64,000 nt of DNA from Mesorhizobium qingshengii (GTDB lineage Bacteria > Pseudomonadota > Alphaproteobacteria > Rhizobiales > Rhizobiaceae): the NCBI RefSeq assembly GCF_900103325.1, contig NZ_FMXM01000002.1, positions 248,001 through 312,000 of the forward strand. Direction: 5' to 3'. Numbering within the stretch: the first letter of the stretch is position 1; each line of letters begins with the position of its first letter. Under the pieces are notes generated by a model, which saw only the letters and a program-made list of their open reading frames with translations, made no database searches and was not told the DNA's origin. Made by a program: the position numbers and the translations under genes. This document shows positions 1-9,044 of the stretch, in pieces.

Positions 1-64
1 CGTCGAGATGGCCGTTGGTCAACGGGTCGAAGGAGCCGGCATAGAGGGCGATGCGTTCGATCAT
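1..64 (-). CDS. coaD: Pantetheine-phosphate adenylyltransferase (N-terminal fragment, runs off the window)
   Basis: Only the first 21 codons lie in the window. They read MIERIALYAGSFDPLTNGHL, the N-terminus of phosphopantetheine adenylyltransferase, which makes dephospho-CoA from 4'-phosphopantetheine and ATP in CoA synthesis. The nucleotidyltransferase (T/H)xGH signature is visible as TNGH, following the conserved GSFDP stretch. The gene is on the same strand as gyrA and lies downstream of it, with a small opposite-strand ORF between them. The C-terminal catalytic parts cannot be judged because the gene leaves the window. The identification rests on a short but very characteristic motif. Confidence 0.85.
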   Translation of the reverse strand, partial: MIERIALYAGSFDPLTNGHLD

Positions 65-258
65 GGCTGGTGCTTCTAGCGAGCCTCTCTCGCAAAGGCA
101 AATCCGATTGGCGCGCCGGCCGTGAACCTTTTCCGCCACATGAACGACAGATGAACACGCTGATCACGAAGCCTTCACGCAGCGTTCACTAGGTTGCACC
201 TTAATAAGATGAAACCAAAATCCCATCTATCCGTTGTAAGGCGCAGGAGAACACGCAC

Positions 259-411
259 ATGCTGATCTACATGCTCGCCACCGCAATGACCGTCGCCATG
301 CTGATCGCCACCGTATTCGGGCTGCATCAGGAGGCTCAACGCGTCCGCGTCAAGGCCAACACCAAGCGCTTCGAAGGCTTCGGCCCCCGCAAGCCGTACC
401 GTCACTACTAA
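259..411 (+). CDS. Small single-span membrane protein, function unknown
   Basis: This 50-residue ORF starts MLIYMLATAMTVAMLI and has one hydrophobic segment (about residues 2-22), then a basic tail rich in Arg and Lys (RVRVKANTKRFEGFGPRKPY). That is the shape of a small inner-membrane protein with a cytoplasmic positive tail. A good ribosome binding site, AGGAG at 245-249, lies 9 bases before the ATG. It is transcribed opposite to the flanking coaD and gyrA. No family could be named. The ribosome binding site, the clean membrane span and the lack of any competing frame make it a likely real gene. Confidence 0.65.
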   Translation: MLIYMLATAMTVAMLIATVFGLHQEAQRVRVKANTKRFEGFGPRKPYRHY

Positions 412-480
412 TATCGCCTGAACGTGCTGCCGCGCCGCCCCATGGGCCGGCGTTGCTATGTCAAAACCCGCAGCCGGACT

Positions 481-3285
481 TCACTCCGCTCCATCCGGGC
501 CAGTGTCCGCCACCGGATCGGTCAAGGCAACACCTTCGACACTCTCTTCGGTTTCCTCGTCCGCTTGCGGTTCCGATATTCGTTCGACCGAAACCACCTT
601 TTCACCTTCAGCGGTGTTGAAAATGGTCACGCCCTTGGTGGCGCGGCTGGCGAAACGGATGCCGTTGACCGGCACCCGGATGACGGTGCCGCCGTCCGAC
701 ACCAGCATGATCTGATCGTCATTGCCGACCGGGAAGGTCGCAACCAGCCTGCCGATTTCGGCCGTCTTCGAGACGTCGGTGGCACGAATGCCCTTGCCGC
801 CGCGCCCCGTCAGTCGGAAGTCATAGGACGACGAGCGCTTGCCGTAGCCATATTCGGTCACCGTCAGCACATATTGCTCGTGTGCCTTCAGGAACTCGTA
901 GCGTTCGTCGGAAAGCTCCGTCTCCTCGCCGACCTCTTCGTTGGTCAGCGCGATCTCTTCCTCTTCGCCGGCGGCGATACCGGCGGCAAGCCGCCGTTCG
1001 GCCGCCGCTCGCCTGAGATAGGCAGCGCGTTCGGCCGGCGGCGCATCGACATTCTCGATCACCGCCATGGAAATCACCCGGTCGGTTTCGGCCATGGCGA
1101 TGCCACGGACACCGACCGAGTTGCGGCTCTGGAAGACGCGCACGTCGCCGACCGAGAAGCGGATGCACTGGCCGGAACTGGCGGTCAGAAGCACGTCATC
1201 ATTGTCGGTGCAGGTCTCGACGCCGAGGATCTCGTCGCCCTCCTCCTCCAGCTTCATGGCGATCTTGCCGTTGCGGTTGACCTGGACGAAGTCGGAGAGC
1301 TTGTTGCGGCGCACGGTGCCCCGCGTGGTGGCGAACATCACGTCGAGCTCGCCCCAGCTCGTCTCGTCCTCGGGCAACGGCATGATGGTGGTGATGCGTT
1401 CGCCTTGCTCCAGCGGCAGCATGTTGATCAACGCCTTGCCGCGCGACTGCGGGTTGCCGATCGGTAGCCGCCAGACCTTCTCCTTGTAGACGATGCCGCG
1501 CGAGGAGAAGAACAGCACCGGCGTGTGCGTGTTGGCGACGAACAGCCGGGTGACGAAATCCTCTTCCTTGGTCGACATGCCGGAGCGGCCCTTGCCGCCG
1601 CGGCGCTGCGCCCGATAGAGCGACAACGGAACGCGCTTGATGTAGCCGGAATGGCTCACCGTCACGACCATGTCCTCGCGCTGAATCAGGTCCTCGTCTT
1701 CCATGTCCGCGCCGCCGTCGGTGAGTTCGGTGCGGCGTGGCGTGCCGAACTCGTCGCGCACTGCGGCAAGCTCGTCCTTGACGATCTGCTGGACGCGGGA
1801 TCGAGACGACAAGATGTCGAGATAGTCGATGATTTCGGCGCCGATCGTGTTCAACTCGTCGGCGATTTCGTCGCGGCCGAGCGCGGTCAGGCGCTGCAGG
1901 CGCAGCTCGAGGATGGCGCGCGCCTGCTCCTCGGACAGATTGTAGGTGCCGTCCTCATTGATACGATGGCGCGGATCGTCGATCAAAAGAATCAGCGATT
2001 CGACATCGCCGGACGGCCAGCGCCGCTCCATCAACTGCTCGCGCGCCGTCTGCGGATCGGGCGCGGTGCGGATCAGTTTGATGACCTCGTCGATGTTGGC
2101 GACGGCGATGGCCAGGCCGACCAGCACATGGGCACGATCACGCGCCTTGCGCAGCAGGAATTTGGTGCGCCGGGTGATCACCTCCTCGCGGAAGGCCACA
2201 AAGGCCTTCAGCATGTCCGTCAACGTCATCAGTTCCGGCTTGCCGCCGTTCAGCGCCACCATGTTGGCGCCGAAGGACGTCTGCAGCGGCGTGAAGCGGT
2301 AAAGCTGGTTGAGAATGACGTCGGCGACGGCGTCGCGCTTCAGCTCGATCACGACGCGGTAGCCCTGACGGTCGCTCTCGTCGCGAATGTCGGAAATGCC
2401 CTCGATGCGCTTGTCGCGAACCAGCTCGGCCATCTTCTCGATCATCGACGACTTGTTCACCTGGTAGGGAACCTCGGTGATGATGATCGACTCGCGGTCG
2501 TTGCCGCGCTGTTCGATGTTGACCTTGCCGCGCATGACGATCGAGCCACGGCCGGTCGCATAGGCGCTGTAGATGCCGGAACGCCCAAGCACGATACCGC
2601 CGGTCGGGAAATCCGGTCCCGGGATGATCTCCATCAGCGCCGGCAGGTCGATCGCCGGATTGTCGATGATGGCGATCGCGCCGTTGCAGACTTCGCCGAG
2701 ATTGTGCGGCGGAATGTTTGTCGCCATGCCGACGGCGATGCCGCCGGAGCCATTGACCAGCAGATTGGGGAAGCGTGCCGGCAGCACTTTCGGTTCACTG
2801 CCGGAGGCATCGTAAGTGTCCTGGAAATCGACGGTGTCCTTGTCGATGTCCTCGAGCAACTCATGCGCGACCTTGGTCAGTCGCGATTCGGTGTAGCGCA
2901 TCGCCGCCGGCGGATCGCCGTCGATCGAGCCGAAATTGCCCTGCCCGTCGATCAGCGGCACGCGCAGCGACCAATCCTGCGCCATGCGCACCAAGGCGTC
3001 ATAGATGGAGGCGTCGCCATGCGGATGGTATTTACCCATCACGTCGGCGACCGGGCGGGCCGACTTCACATACTTGCGGTTCCAGTGGTAACCGCTCTCA
3101 TGCGAGGCAAAGAGAATGCGGCGATGCACCGGCTTCAGGCCGTCGCGCACGTCAGGCAACGCGCGGCTGACGATCACGCTCATGGCGTAATCGAGATAGG
3201 AGCGCTGCATCTCCTCGACGATGGATATCGGCTCAATGCCGGTGGGGCCGCCCTCGGCGCCGCGCGGTGTCTTCTGGTCGGTCAA
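481..3285 (-). CDS. gyrA: DNA gyrase subunit A
   Basis: A 934-residue GyrA, the breakage-reunion subunit of the type II topoisomerase that introduces negative supercoils with GyrB. The N-terminal domain runs from about residue 20 ([20 protein letters not shown]). The DNA-cleaving tyrosine is Y131 in [10 protein letters not shown]. The C-terminal beta-pinwheel begins after the GyrA box QRRGGKG (residues 560-566). A strongly acidic tail ends the protein. The quinolone-determining helix reads [14 protein letters not shown], so the position equal to E. coli Ser83 is Ala92 while Asp87 is kept (Asp96). The start is a TTG at 3285, chosen because MTDQ... matches the family N-terminus; the next in-frame ATG (residue 26) would cut conserved sequence. 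It is divergent from the SulP gene. Confidence 0.97.
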   Translation of the reverse strand: MTDQKTPRGAEGGPTGIEPISIVEEMQRSYLDYAMSVIVSRALPDVRDGLKPVHRRILFASHESGYHWNRKYVKSARPVADVMGKYHPHGDASIYDALVRMAQDWSLRVPLIDGQGNFGSIDGDPPAAMRYTESRLTKVAHELLEDIDKDTVDFQDTYDASGSEPKVLPARFPNLLVNGSGGIAVGMATNIPPHNLGEVCNGAIAIIDNPAIDLPALMEIIPGPDFPTGGIVLGRSGIYSAYATGRGSIVMRGKVNIEQRGNDRESIIITEVPYQVNKSSMIEKMAELVRDKRIEGISDIRDESDRQGYRVVIELKRDAVADVILNQLYRFTPLQTSFGANMVALNGGKPELMTLTDMLKAFVAFREEVITRRTKFLLRKARDRAHVLVGLAIAVANIDEVIKLIRTAPDPQTAREQLMERRWPSGDVESLILLIDDPRHRINEDGTYNLSEEQARAILELRLQRLTALGRDEIADELNTIGAEIIDYLDILSSRSRVQQIVKDELAAVRDEFGTPRRTELTDGGADMEDEDLIQREDMVVTVSHSGYIKRVPLSLYRAQRRGGKGRSGMSTKEEDFVTRLFVANTHTPVLFFSSRGIVYKEKVWRLPIGNPQSRGKALINMLPLEQGERITTIMPLPEDETSWGELDVMFATTRGTVRRNKLSDFVQVNRNGKIAMKLEEEGDEILGVETCTDNDDVLLTASSGQCIRFSVGDVRVFQSRNSVGVRGIAMAETDRVISMAVIENVDAPPAERAAYLRRAAAERRLAAGIAAGEEEEIALTNEEVGEETELSDERYEFLKAHEQYVLTVTEYGYGKRSSSYDFRLTGRGGKGIRATDVSKTAEIGRLVATFPVGNDDQIMLVSDGGTVIRVPVNGIRFASRATKGVTIFNTAEGEKVVSVERISEPQADEETEESVEGVALTDPVADTGPDGAE

Positions 3286-3321
3286 ATCGGGTCACAATCT
3301 AATCAGGAATCACTTGACGCT

Positions 3322-3349
3322 TATATAGGAAGCAAGCCCGAAACTCCAA
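3322..3349 (-). promoter_or_regulatory. Candidate sigma-70 promoter of gyrA
   Basis: On the minus strand a -35-like TTGGAG (3344-3349) is followed, after 16 bases, by TATATA (3322-3327), about 37 bases upstream of the gyrA TTG. Spacing and elements fit a housekeeping promoter. It was found by eye in the 132-base divergent gap and no start-site data exist. Confidence 0.4.
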
Positions 3350-3492
3350 TGTTCGCGGCACTTTTCCAGTGTCATTTTTGGTGGTAATTTCAAAAGGATA
3401 CCACTAATTGCGACGATATGGCCGAGGTGCTTTTTGCGACCACCGAAGCAAAGGCCAAGGTGGAGCGTGTTTCTCGAGCGAGGACCACAAGC

Positions 3493-5196
3493 GTGACGAA
3501 CTGGACCTCGTGGCTGCCGTTCCGCTCGCTGAGTGGGTGGACGCCGAAATATCTCAATGGTGATCTCGTCGCGGGTTTCACATTGGCCGCGATTGCCATT
3601 CCCGAGCAGATGGCCACGGCTCGTCTGGGCGGCTTCGCACCCGAGATCGGCTTTTTCGTCTTCGTCGCCGGATCGCTGGCCTTTGCTGTCTTCGGCGCCA
3701 GTCGCTACCTTTCGGCCGGCGCGGATTCGACCATCATGCCGCTGTTCGCGGGCGGTCTTGCCTTGCTTGCCGCCAGCGGCTCGCCCCAGTATCTGGCGCT
3801 TGCCGCGACACTGGCGGTGATGGTCGGGTTGGTGGTCATTCTTTGCGGGGCCTTGCGCCTCGGCTGGATCGCCGACCTCTTGTCGGTGCCGGTCACGACC
3901 GGCTTTCTGGCCGGCATCGCCATCCACATCATCGTCTCGCAACTGCCAGGGCTGCTTGGCTTGCCCGCCGAAAGCGGCGAAACCTTGCGGCGCGTCGGTG
4001 AGATCGCCGCCAACCTTCATCTCACCAACCCCTACAGCCTGGCATTGGGCCTCGGCGTGTTCGCCATCATCTTCCTCGCCGAGCGCGTCAGCGCCCGTAT
4101 CCCCGGCGCGCTGATCGGCCTTGTGCTGGCGACACTGGCCGTCGTCGCCTTCGGTCTCGCGGATCGGGGCGTCGCCGTGCTCGGCGCCTTGCCGCACGGC
4201 CTGCCGCGTGCCGGCTTGCCGCTGGTCCGCCTCGACGACATCCAGGCGCTGGTTCCGCTGGCGTTGCTGATTGCCATCGTCGTCATGGTGCAGACGGCGG
4301 CCACCGCCCGCTCTTTCGTCCCGCAACAGGGCGAGGCCCCGGACGTCAACCGCGATTTTGTCGGCGTTGGCGCCGGCAGCATCGCTTCGGGGCTGTTTGC
4401 CGGCTTTCCGGTCAATGCCAGCCCGCCGCGCACGGCCATCGCCGCCCAGACCGGCGGCCATTCGCAACTGGCAGGCCTCTTCGCCGCCGCAATCGTGCTG
4501 GCGCTCGGCGCATTCGGTGGCGGCTTGCTGGCCAACGTCCCGCAGGCGGCCCTGGCGGGCGTGCTGTTGTTCGTGGCTCGGCGTATCCTGCGTTGGCAGG
4601 TGTTCGCCAATGTCTACCGGCAGGCGCCGCTCGAATTCCTCCTGATCCTCATCACCATGGCGGCTATCGTCGTGCTCCCCATACAGGTCGGTGTGGCGAT
4701 CGGCATCGGCCTTTCGCTGCTGCATGGGGTGTGGAGCGCGACGCGCACGCAGCCCATCGAACTGGAGCAGGTTCCCGGCACATCGGTCTGGTGGCCGCCG
4801 ACCGTCGGAAATGCCGCTGAACGGCTGCCCGGCGTGCTGGTCGTCGCGTTTCAGGCACCTTTGTCCTTCGTCAATGCCGATCGCTTCAAACGCGGCTTCC
4901 GTGATCTGGTCGACGCCGGCAATGGACGCGTGAAACTGGTCGTGCTGGAGGCCAGCAGCATCGTCGAAATCGACTACACCGCCGCCCAGGCACTGATCGA
5001 AACCATAACGCATTGTCGCAAGGCGGGCGCGATCTTCGCCGTTGCCAGGATGGAGTCACTGCGCGCCCAGGCGGCGCTGGCGCGATTTGGCATCATCGAC
5101 CTCGTCGGCCCGCAACGGATATTCCACAGCGTCGACGCGGCCGTGAAGGCGCTGCATTCCGGTCAGCAGTCGCCGAAACAGGAGAGCCGGACATGA
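3493..5196 (+). CDS. SulP (SLC26A) family anion transporter with C-terminal STAS domain
   Basis: A 567-residue SulP permease. The membrane part begins with the family pattern LNGDLVAGFTLAAIAIPEQM (about residues 20-39) and continues through roughly 12 hydrophobic segments. The last ~110 residues form a STAS domain (LVVLEASSIVEIDYTAAQAL and following). SulP proteins move sulfate, bicarbonate or dicarboxylates; the substrate cannot be read from sequence. GTG 3493 was chosen because AGGA lies 8 bases before it and the protein then starts at the conserved WLPF region. An in-frame ATG at 3418 would add 25 residues but has no good ribosome binding site. Its stop overlaps the start of the ParB-like gene (ATGA), so the two are probably translationally coupled. 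Confidence 0.9.
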   Translation: MTNWTSWLPFRSLSGWTPKYLNGDLVAGFTLAAIAIPEQMATARLGGFAPEIGFFVFVAGSLAFAVFGASRYLSAGADSTIMPLFAGGLALLAASGSPQYLALAATLAVMVGLVVILCGALRLGWIADLLSVPVTTGFLAGIAIHIIVSQLPGLLGLPAESGETLRRVGEIAANLHLTNPYSLALGLGVFAIIFLAERVSARIPGALIGLVLATLAVVAFGLADRGVAVLGALPHGLPRAGLPLVRLDDIQALVPLALLIAIVVMVQTAATARSFVPQQGEAPDVNRDFVGVGAGSIASGLFAGFPVNASPPRTAIAAQTGGHSQLAGLFAAAIVLALGAFGGGLLANVPQAALAGVLLFVARRILRWQVFANVYRQAPLEFLLILITMAAIVVLPIQVGVAIGIGLSLLHGVWSATRTQPIELEQVPGTSVWWPPTVGNAAERLPGVLVVAFQAPLSFVNADRFKRGFRDLVDAGNGRVKLVVLEASSIVEIDYTAAQALIETITHCRKAGAIFAVARMESLRAQAALARFGIIDLVGPQRIFHSVDAAVKALHSGQQSPKQESRT

Positions 5197-5813
5197 CCAC
5201 CCAAAGAGAGCATCTGCTGAACGCCGTCGCCGTCAAGGATTTGCGGCCGACGCAGATCACCGTTGGTATGCGGGAAGTGGCCTTGAAACGCCAGATGATC
5301 CGGTCGCAGAGTGCCAGGAAGACCGGCACTTTTCTCGGCAGGCACATGGTCCCCGTCGTGCTGGGGCCAAAGAAGCGCAACTACGTCACCGATCACCACC
5401 ATCTCGCCCGCGCCCTGCTCGAGGAAGGTATCAAGGATGTCTTCGTCACGGTGACCAGCGACCTGTCGTCGCTCGACAAGGATGCCTTTTTCGTTGTGCT
5501 CGACAATCGCGGCTGGATGCATCCGTTCGACGAAACGGGTCGGCGGCGCGACTACGGCGCCATTCCGAAAACCATGGCTGAACTGGTCGACGATCCCTAC
5601 CGAAGCATGGCGGGTGAGTTGCGCCGGCAAGGCGGCTTCGCCAAGGACACGACCCCGTTCAGCGAATTCCTGTGGGCGGATTTCCTGCGCCGGCGCATAG
5701 ACCCGGACGTCGTGGGGAAAAACTTCGACAAGACGATGAAGGAGGCAGTGACGCTGGCCAAGGGCAAGGACGCGGACTATCTGCCGGGCTGGTGCGGCCC
5801 GACGTCGGACTGA
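5193..5813 (+). CDS. ParB-like nuclease-fold protein (ParBc_2 type)
   Basis: A 206-residue cytoplasmic protein that resembles the ParBc_2 family (putative ParB-like nuclease), which is distinct from the chromosome-partitioning ParB. Visible family features are an early VKDLRPTQITVGMREV segment, then GPKKRNYVTDHHHLARAL (a GxxxxxxDxHH-like pocket), and a Trp/Asp-rich C-terminal half (FLWADFLRRRI). No helix-turn-helix or parS-binding region is evident and there is no parA nearby. The ATG overlaps the SulP stop codon, so expression is tied to the transporter. The function is not established; a nucleotide-dependent or nuclease role is only suggested by the fold. Confidence 0.75.
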   Translation: MTTQREHLLNAVAVKDLRPTQITVGMREVALKRQMIRSQSARKTGTFLGRHMVPVVLGPKKRNYVTDHHHLARALLEEGIKDVFVTVTSDLSSLDKDAFFVVLDNRGWMHPFDETGRRRDYGAIPKTMAELVDDPYRSMAGELRRQGGFAKDTTPFSEFLWADFLRRRIDPDVVGKNFDKTMKEAVTLAKGKDADYLPGWCGPTSD

Positions 5814-6676
5814 CCTGGCAGGGCCGCGACGGCGGATGTGGCCGGCAAGGCGCTGTTTGGCCGGCGGGTGCGATAGTCGCCGGGCGTCTCACCCATGACG
5901 CGCCGAAAACGACGGTTGAAAGTCGACAGATCGTTGAAGCCGGCCTCGAAGGCGATCACCGAGACCGTCTCGTTCGCCATACGCAGCCGCACCGCCGCGC
6001 GATGCAGCCGTGTCCGCAGCAGGAATTGGTAGGGCGTCATCCCGGTGACCTGGCGGAAAATCCGCAGGAAATGATAGGGGCTGGTCGCCGTCTCCTCGGC
6101 AAGCGCCGAAAGCGAGACCAGCCCGTCGGCATCCAGTTCGATCCGCCGCACCGCTTCGGCAACCCGTTTCTGATCACGGCGGCTCGGCGCGCGCCTGACA
6201 GGCGTGGCGTCGGTGGCGGCCGTCACTGACGCACCTGCGATGCGTAGGGAAAGTTCCTCGAAGGCGTCGTTGTCGGCCATGTCTCGCGCGGCTTCCGCCG
6301 TGGCCAGCAGTGGCGCCAAGGCCGGCAAGGGCGGCAAACGTGCCGCCTCGAAGGCCAGTTTCCTGGCGCCCGGCACGTCGGCGGCGATCCGCTCCATGTA
6401 GGCCGGCCCAAAATGGAACGAGAGGCAACGGTCACCGCTGCCATGCTCGTGCCCGCACTCGTAGCATGTGCCGGGATTGCCAAGCAGAAGGGAACCGGGC
6501 GCCAGCATCGCCGTACCTTGTTGCGCGCGATAACGGAACGTGCCGCTGGTGACCAAGGCGACGCAGAAATCCCGGTGTGTTTCCTCGAATGGCCGGTCGC
6601 CGGCTCCGGCTGTGCACACCACGTCCGACACCTGCCAGCCGGGTCCGGATGCGAGTGCGTGCGTGGTCGCTGTCAT
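5777..6676 (-). CDS. AraC family transcriptional regulator
   Basis: A 299-residue regulator. The N-terminal ~150 residues look like a cupin-type sensing domain (YRAQQGTAMLAPGSLLLGNPG and a GHEHGSGDRC stretch that may bind metal or ligand). The C-terminal ~100 residues hold two helix-turn-helix motifs of the AraC type: LSALAEETATSPYHFLRIFR and then VIAFEAGFNDLSTFNRRFRR, ending near MGETPGDYR. The 3' end overlaps the convergent ParB-like gene by 37 bases. It is divergent from the DUF1579-like gene at 6762, which is its most likely target, possibly with the VOC gene after it. Confidence 0.9.
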   Translation of the reverse strand: MTATTHALASGPGWQVSDVVCTAGAGDRPFEETHRDFCVALVTSGTFRYRAQQGTAMLAPGSLLLGNPGTCYECGHEHGSGDRCLSFHFGPAYMERIAADVPGARKLAFEAARLPPLPALAPLLATAEAARDMADNDAFEELSLRIAGASVTAATDATPVRRAPSRRDQKRVAEAVRRIELDADGLVSLSALAEETATSPYHFLRIFRQVTGMTPYQFLLRTRLHRAAVRLRMANETVSVIAFEAGFNDLSTFNRRFRRVMGETPGDYRTRRPNSALPATSAVAALPGQSDVGPHQPGR

Positions 6677-6761
6677 GGCCGAACTATAGCAATTTTTCCC
6701 AAGCCCAGAACCCCGTCACCGCCTACCCTTCCGGGTCTCCTGACAAGAAGAGACTGTAACC

Positions 6762-7313
6762 ATGTTCGACCAATCCTCCTTTGCCCAATCTTCCTTTGCA
6801 CAAGCCTTGCACAGCCCAGGACCAGCAGAAGGGCTTGCCGAACAACTGAACCTTTACGGCCGCTTCGTCGGCGCCTGGACGTTCGAGGCATCGCGTCATC
6901 TCGAGGACGGCACCGTTCTGACCGGGCGCGGCGAGGTGCATTTCGGTTGGGTGCTGGAAGGCCGCGCGATCCAGGATGTGTGGATCCTGCCCGCGCGCGA
7001 CGCCGGCCCCTCGCCCTCGCTCGGCAAATGGACTTTTTATGGCACGACGCTGCGGGTCTACGATCCTGGCGCGGACGCCTGGCACATTTTCTGGAGCGAT
7101 CCGCGCAACCAGTATTTTAGCCGCCAGCTCGGTCGCGCCGAGGGCGACACGATCGTGCAGGTGGGCGCCGACGGCACCGGCTCTTCGGTGCGCTGGAGTT
7201 TTTCCCGCATCACCGACAGCAGCTTCCGCTGGCTTGGCGAACGCTCACAAGACAACGGCGAGACATGGCGGCTGGAGGTCGAGTTCCTGGCGCGCCGAGC
7301 GACAACAACCTGA
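6762..7313 (+). CDS. DUF1579-like hypothetical protein
   Basis: A 183-residue soluble protein without signal peptide or membrane span. The core pattern (LNLYGRFVGAWTFEASRHL, GRGEVHFGWVLEGRAIQDVW, then YGTTLRVYDPGADAWHIFW) is typical of small beta-barrel proteins grouped with DUF1579 and lipocalin-like families, in which a fixed sample-like scaffold carries conserved Trp and Gly residues. The gene lies 85 bases from the divergent AraC regulator and just before a VOC protein. That suggests a small regulated unit of unknown, perhaps detoxifying, function. The N-terminus has a short duplicated SSFAQ. Confidence 0.65.
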   Translation: MFDQSSFAQSSFAQALHSPGPAEGLAEQLNLYGRFVGAWTFEASRHLEDGTVLTGRGEVHFGWVLEGRAIQDVWILPARDAGPSPSLGKWTFYGTTLRVYDPGADAWHIFWSDPRNQYFSRQLGRAEGDTIVQVGADGTGSSVRWSFSRITDSSFRWLGERSQDNGETWRLEVEFLARRATTT

Positions 7314-7345
7314 CGCCACAAGGCATTGTATCAATGGAGAAAAAT

Positions 7346-7723
7346 ATGTTCGATCACATCTCGATCGGTGTCCGCGACGCGGCAACATCCAAGCGTTTTT
7401 ATGACGCCGCGCTGAAGCCGCCTGGCTACAGCTGTCTCAGCCAATCCCCGGGCTCGCTCGGCTATGGCGCACAGAGCGTCGCGCTATGGGTCAACGAAGC
7501 GCCGCAGCCGGTACCGGCAGACGAAAAGTCCGGCCTGCATTTCTGCTTCGCCGCGCCAACGCGAGGCGGCGTCGATGCCTTTTATGCCGGTGCACTGCGC
7601 GAAGGTGGCAGCGACAATGGAACGCCGGGCCTGCGCGCCGACTATGGTGAAAACTATTATGCCGCCTTTGTCATCGATCCGGACGGCTATCGCCTCGAGG
7701 CCTATTGCAGCGCTGCCGGCTGA
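7346..7723 (+). CDS. VOC (glyoxalase/dioxygenase superfamily) protein
   Basis: A 125-residue single-module VOC protein. It begins MFDHISIGVRDAATSKRFYD, continues with a beta-alpha-beta-beta-beta repeat, and ends with VIDPDGYRLEAYC, where the Glu would be a metal ligand. These proteins bind a divalent metal and act as glyoxalases, extradiol dioxygenases or antibiotic-binding proteins; the substrate here is unknown. ATG 7346 is preferred over the in-frame ATG at 7334 because GGAGA overlaps and follows the first ATG and sits 6 bases before the second. It follows the DUF1579-like gene by 32 bases and probably shares its transcript. Confidence 0.85.
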   Translation: MFDHISIGVRDAATSKRFYDAALKPPGYSCLSQSPGSLGYGAQSVALWVNEAPQPVPADEKSGLHFCFAAPTRGGVDAFYAGALREGGSDNGTPGLRADYGENYYAAFVIDPDGYRLEAYCSAAG

Positions 7724-7826
7724 AACCAGTCAAGTCTCCAGTATCGTCGCTCCGACAGTTCCCACCGACCGGGCTTTGCTCTACCAATACCATGGTGCGG
7801 GCTCTGCCCGGTGGGAGGGGTCAGAG

Positions 7827-8456
7827 ATGCCGAATTTCGACAGCCTGTTCAACGCCTTCGTCACCATTCTCGTGACCATCGATCCGCCTGGCCTGGCGCC
7901 GCTTTTCCTCGCCGTGACACGCGGCATGAACCGCGAGGAGCGCCAGCAGGTTTCCGTCCGCGCCTCGATCATCGGCTTCCTGGTGATGGCGCTGTTCGCG
8001 GTCGCCGGCGCCTCGATCCTGTCGGTGTTCGGCATCACGCTCCCGGCCTTCCGCGTCGCTGGCGGCTTCCTGCTGTTCTTCATCGCCTTCGAAATGGTGT
8101 TCGAGCGCAGGCAGGACCGCAAGGAGAAGATCGGCGACGTCGCCATCACCAAGGACATGATCCACAACATCGCCGCCTTTCCGCTGGCGATCCCGCTGAT
8201 CGCCGGCCCCGGCGCCATTTCGGCGACGGTGCTTTTGTCCGGTTCATTCCAGGGATTTGGCGCCCAAGCGGCGCTGGTCGGCATCATCTTCGTCTGCCTC
8301 GCCATCACCTATCTGGTGTTCGTGCTGTCGGAACGCATCGACCGCATCCTCGGCCAGACCGGCCGTTCGATCCTGACGCGATTGCTCGGTGTCATCCTGG
8401 CGGCGCTTGCCGTGCAGTTCGTCGCCGACGGCATCAAGGCGCTGATGGCAGGGTAG
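7827..8456 (+). CDS. MarC family integral membrane protein
   Basis: A 209-residue, roughly six-span inner-membrane protein of the MarC/YchE (UPF0056) family. Typical features are the opening FVTILVTIDPPGLAPLFLAV, the loop ending in AAFPLAIPLIAGPGAISATV in the middle, and the closing hydrophobic RLLGVILAALAVQFVADGI. MarC proteins were once linked to multiple antibiotic resistance, but that role has not held up and the function is unknown. The ATG at 7827 is preceded by GGGAGGGG. There is a 103-base gap from the VOC gene, so it is probably transcribed alone. Confidence 0.9.
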   Translation: MPNFDSLFNAFVTILVTIDPPGLAPLFLAVTRGMNREERQQVSVRASIIGFLVMALFAVAGASILSVFGITLPAFRVAGGFLLFFIAFEMVFERRQDRKEKIGDVAITKDMIHNIAAFPLAIPLIAGPGAISATVLLSGSFQGFGAQAALVGIIFVCLAITYLVFVLSERIDRILGQTGRSILTRLLGVILAALAVQFVADGIKALMAG

Positions 8457-8482
8457 TGCGCGACCAACCCTGAGGCCGGCCC

Positions 8483-8908
8483 CTACTTCGCCGTCGTATC
8501 GATCACTTCGAAATCATGGGTGATGGTGGCGGTCTTGGCCAGCATCGCGGAGGCTGAGCAGTATTTTTCGATCGAAAGGTTGATCGCCCGTTTGACCTTG
8601 TCGGTGGACAGCGACCGGCCCTTGACGATGAAATGCATGTGGATGCGCGTGAAAACCCTGGGCTCGGTTTCGGCCCGGTCGGCGTCGAGCTCGACGACGC
8701 AGTCCTCGACCGCCTCGCGCCCCTTTTCGAGTATATGCACCACGTCATAGGCCGAACAGCCGCCGGTGCCGATCAGCACCAGTTCCATCGGGCTGGGGCC
8801 TGGCGTCTTGCCTTCCGGTCCAAACGCGGTTCCCAGCACCAGTTTGTGACCGCTAGCGGACTCACCGACGAAGGTGCGCTCCTCGACCCATTTGACCCGT
8901 GCTTTCAC
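8483..8908 (-). CDS. OsmC family peroxiredoxin-like protein
   Basis: A 141-residue OsmC/YhfA-type protein. OsmC proteins are homodimeric thiol peroxidases that reduce organic hydroperoxides with two cysteines. Both conserved sites are present: Cys51 in GTGGCSAYDVV and the second Cys in IEKYCSASAMLAKTA. It also has the family GPSPMELVLIG segment. It is closer to the YhfA-like branch than to Ohr. The gene is convergent with marC and lies downstream of ssb on the same strand, but a strong terminator separates it from ssb. Confidence 0.9.
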   Translation of the reverse strand: MKARVKWVEERTFVGESASGHKLVLGTAFGPEGKTPGPSPMELVLIGTGGCSAYDVVHILEKGREAVEDCVVELDADRAETEPRVFTRIHMHFIVKGRSLSTDKVKRAINLSIEKYCSASAMLAKTATITHDFEVIDTTAK

Positions 8909-8967
8909 AGAACTCTTCCTTTCACCATATTTCCTTGATCGCTAAGTCAGCGCTCAATTCGACAACG

Positions 8968-9001
8968 CAAAACCCCGAAAGTCCATGAACGACTCTCGGG
9001 G
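8968..9001 (-). terminator. Rho-independent terminator of ssb
   Basis: Read on the minus strand, an 11-base-pair stem (CCCCGAGAGTC paired with GACTTTCGGGG, including one G-U pair) with a 7-base loop is followed by TTTT. It begins 43 bases after the ssb stop codon and is a textbook intrinsic terminator. Confidence 0.9.
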
Positions 9002-9044
9002 CATTGCGCTTGACTTAAGCCAAAAATGGCGTTCGACGTTGCGA

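Noticed and set aside
1525..3387. 620-codon plus-strand frame opposite gyrA
   Set aside because: Antisense to a certain gene and without start signals or homology features.
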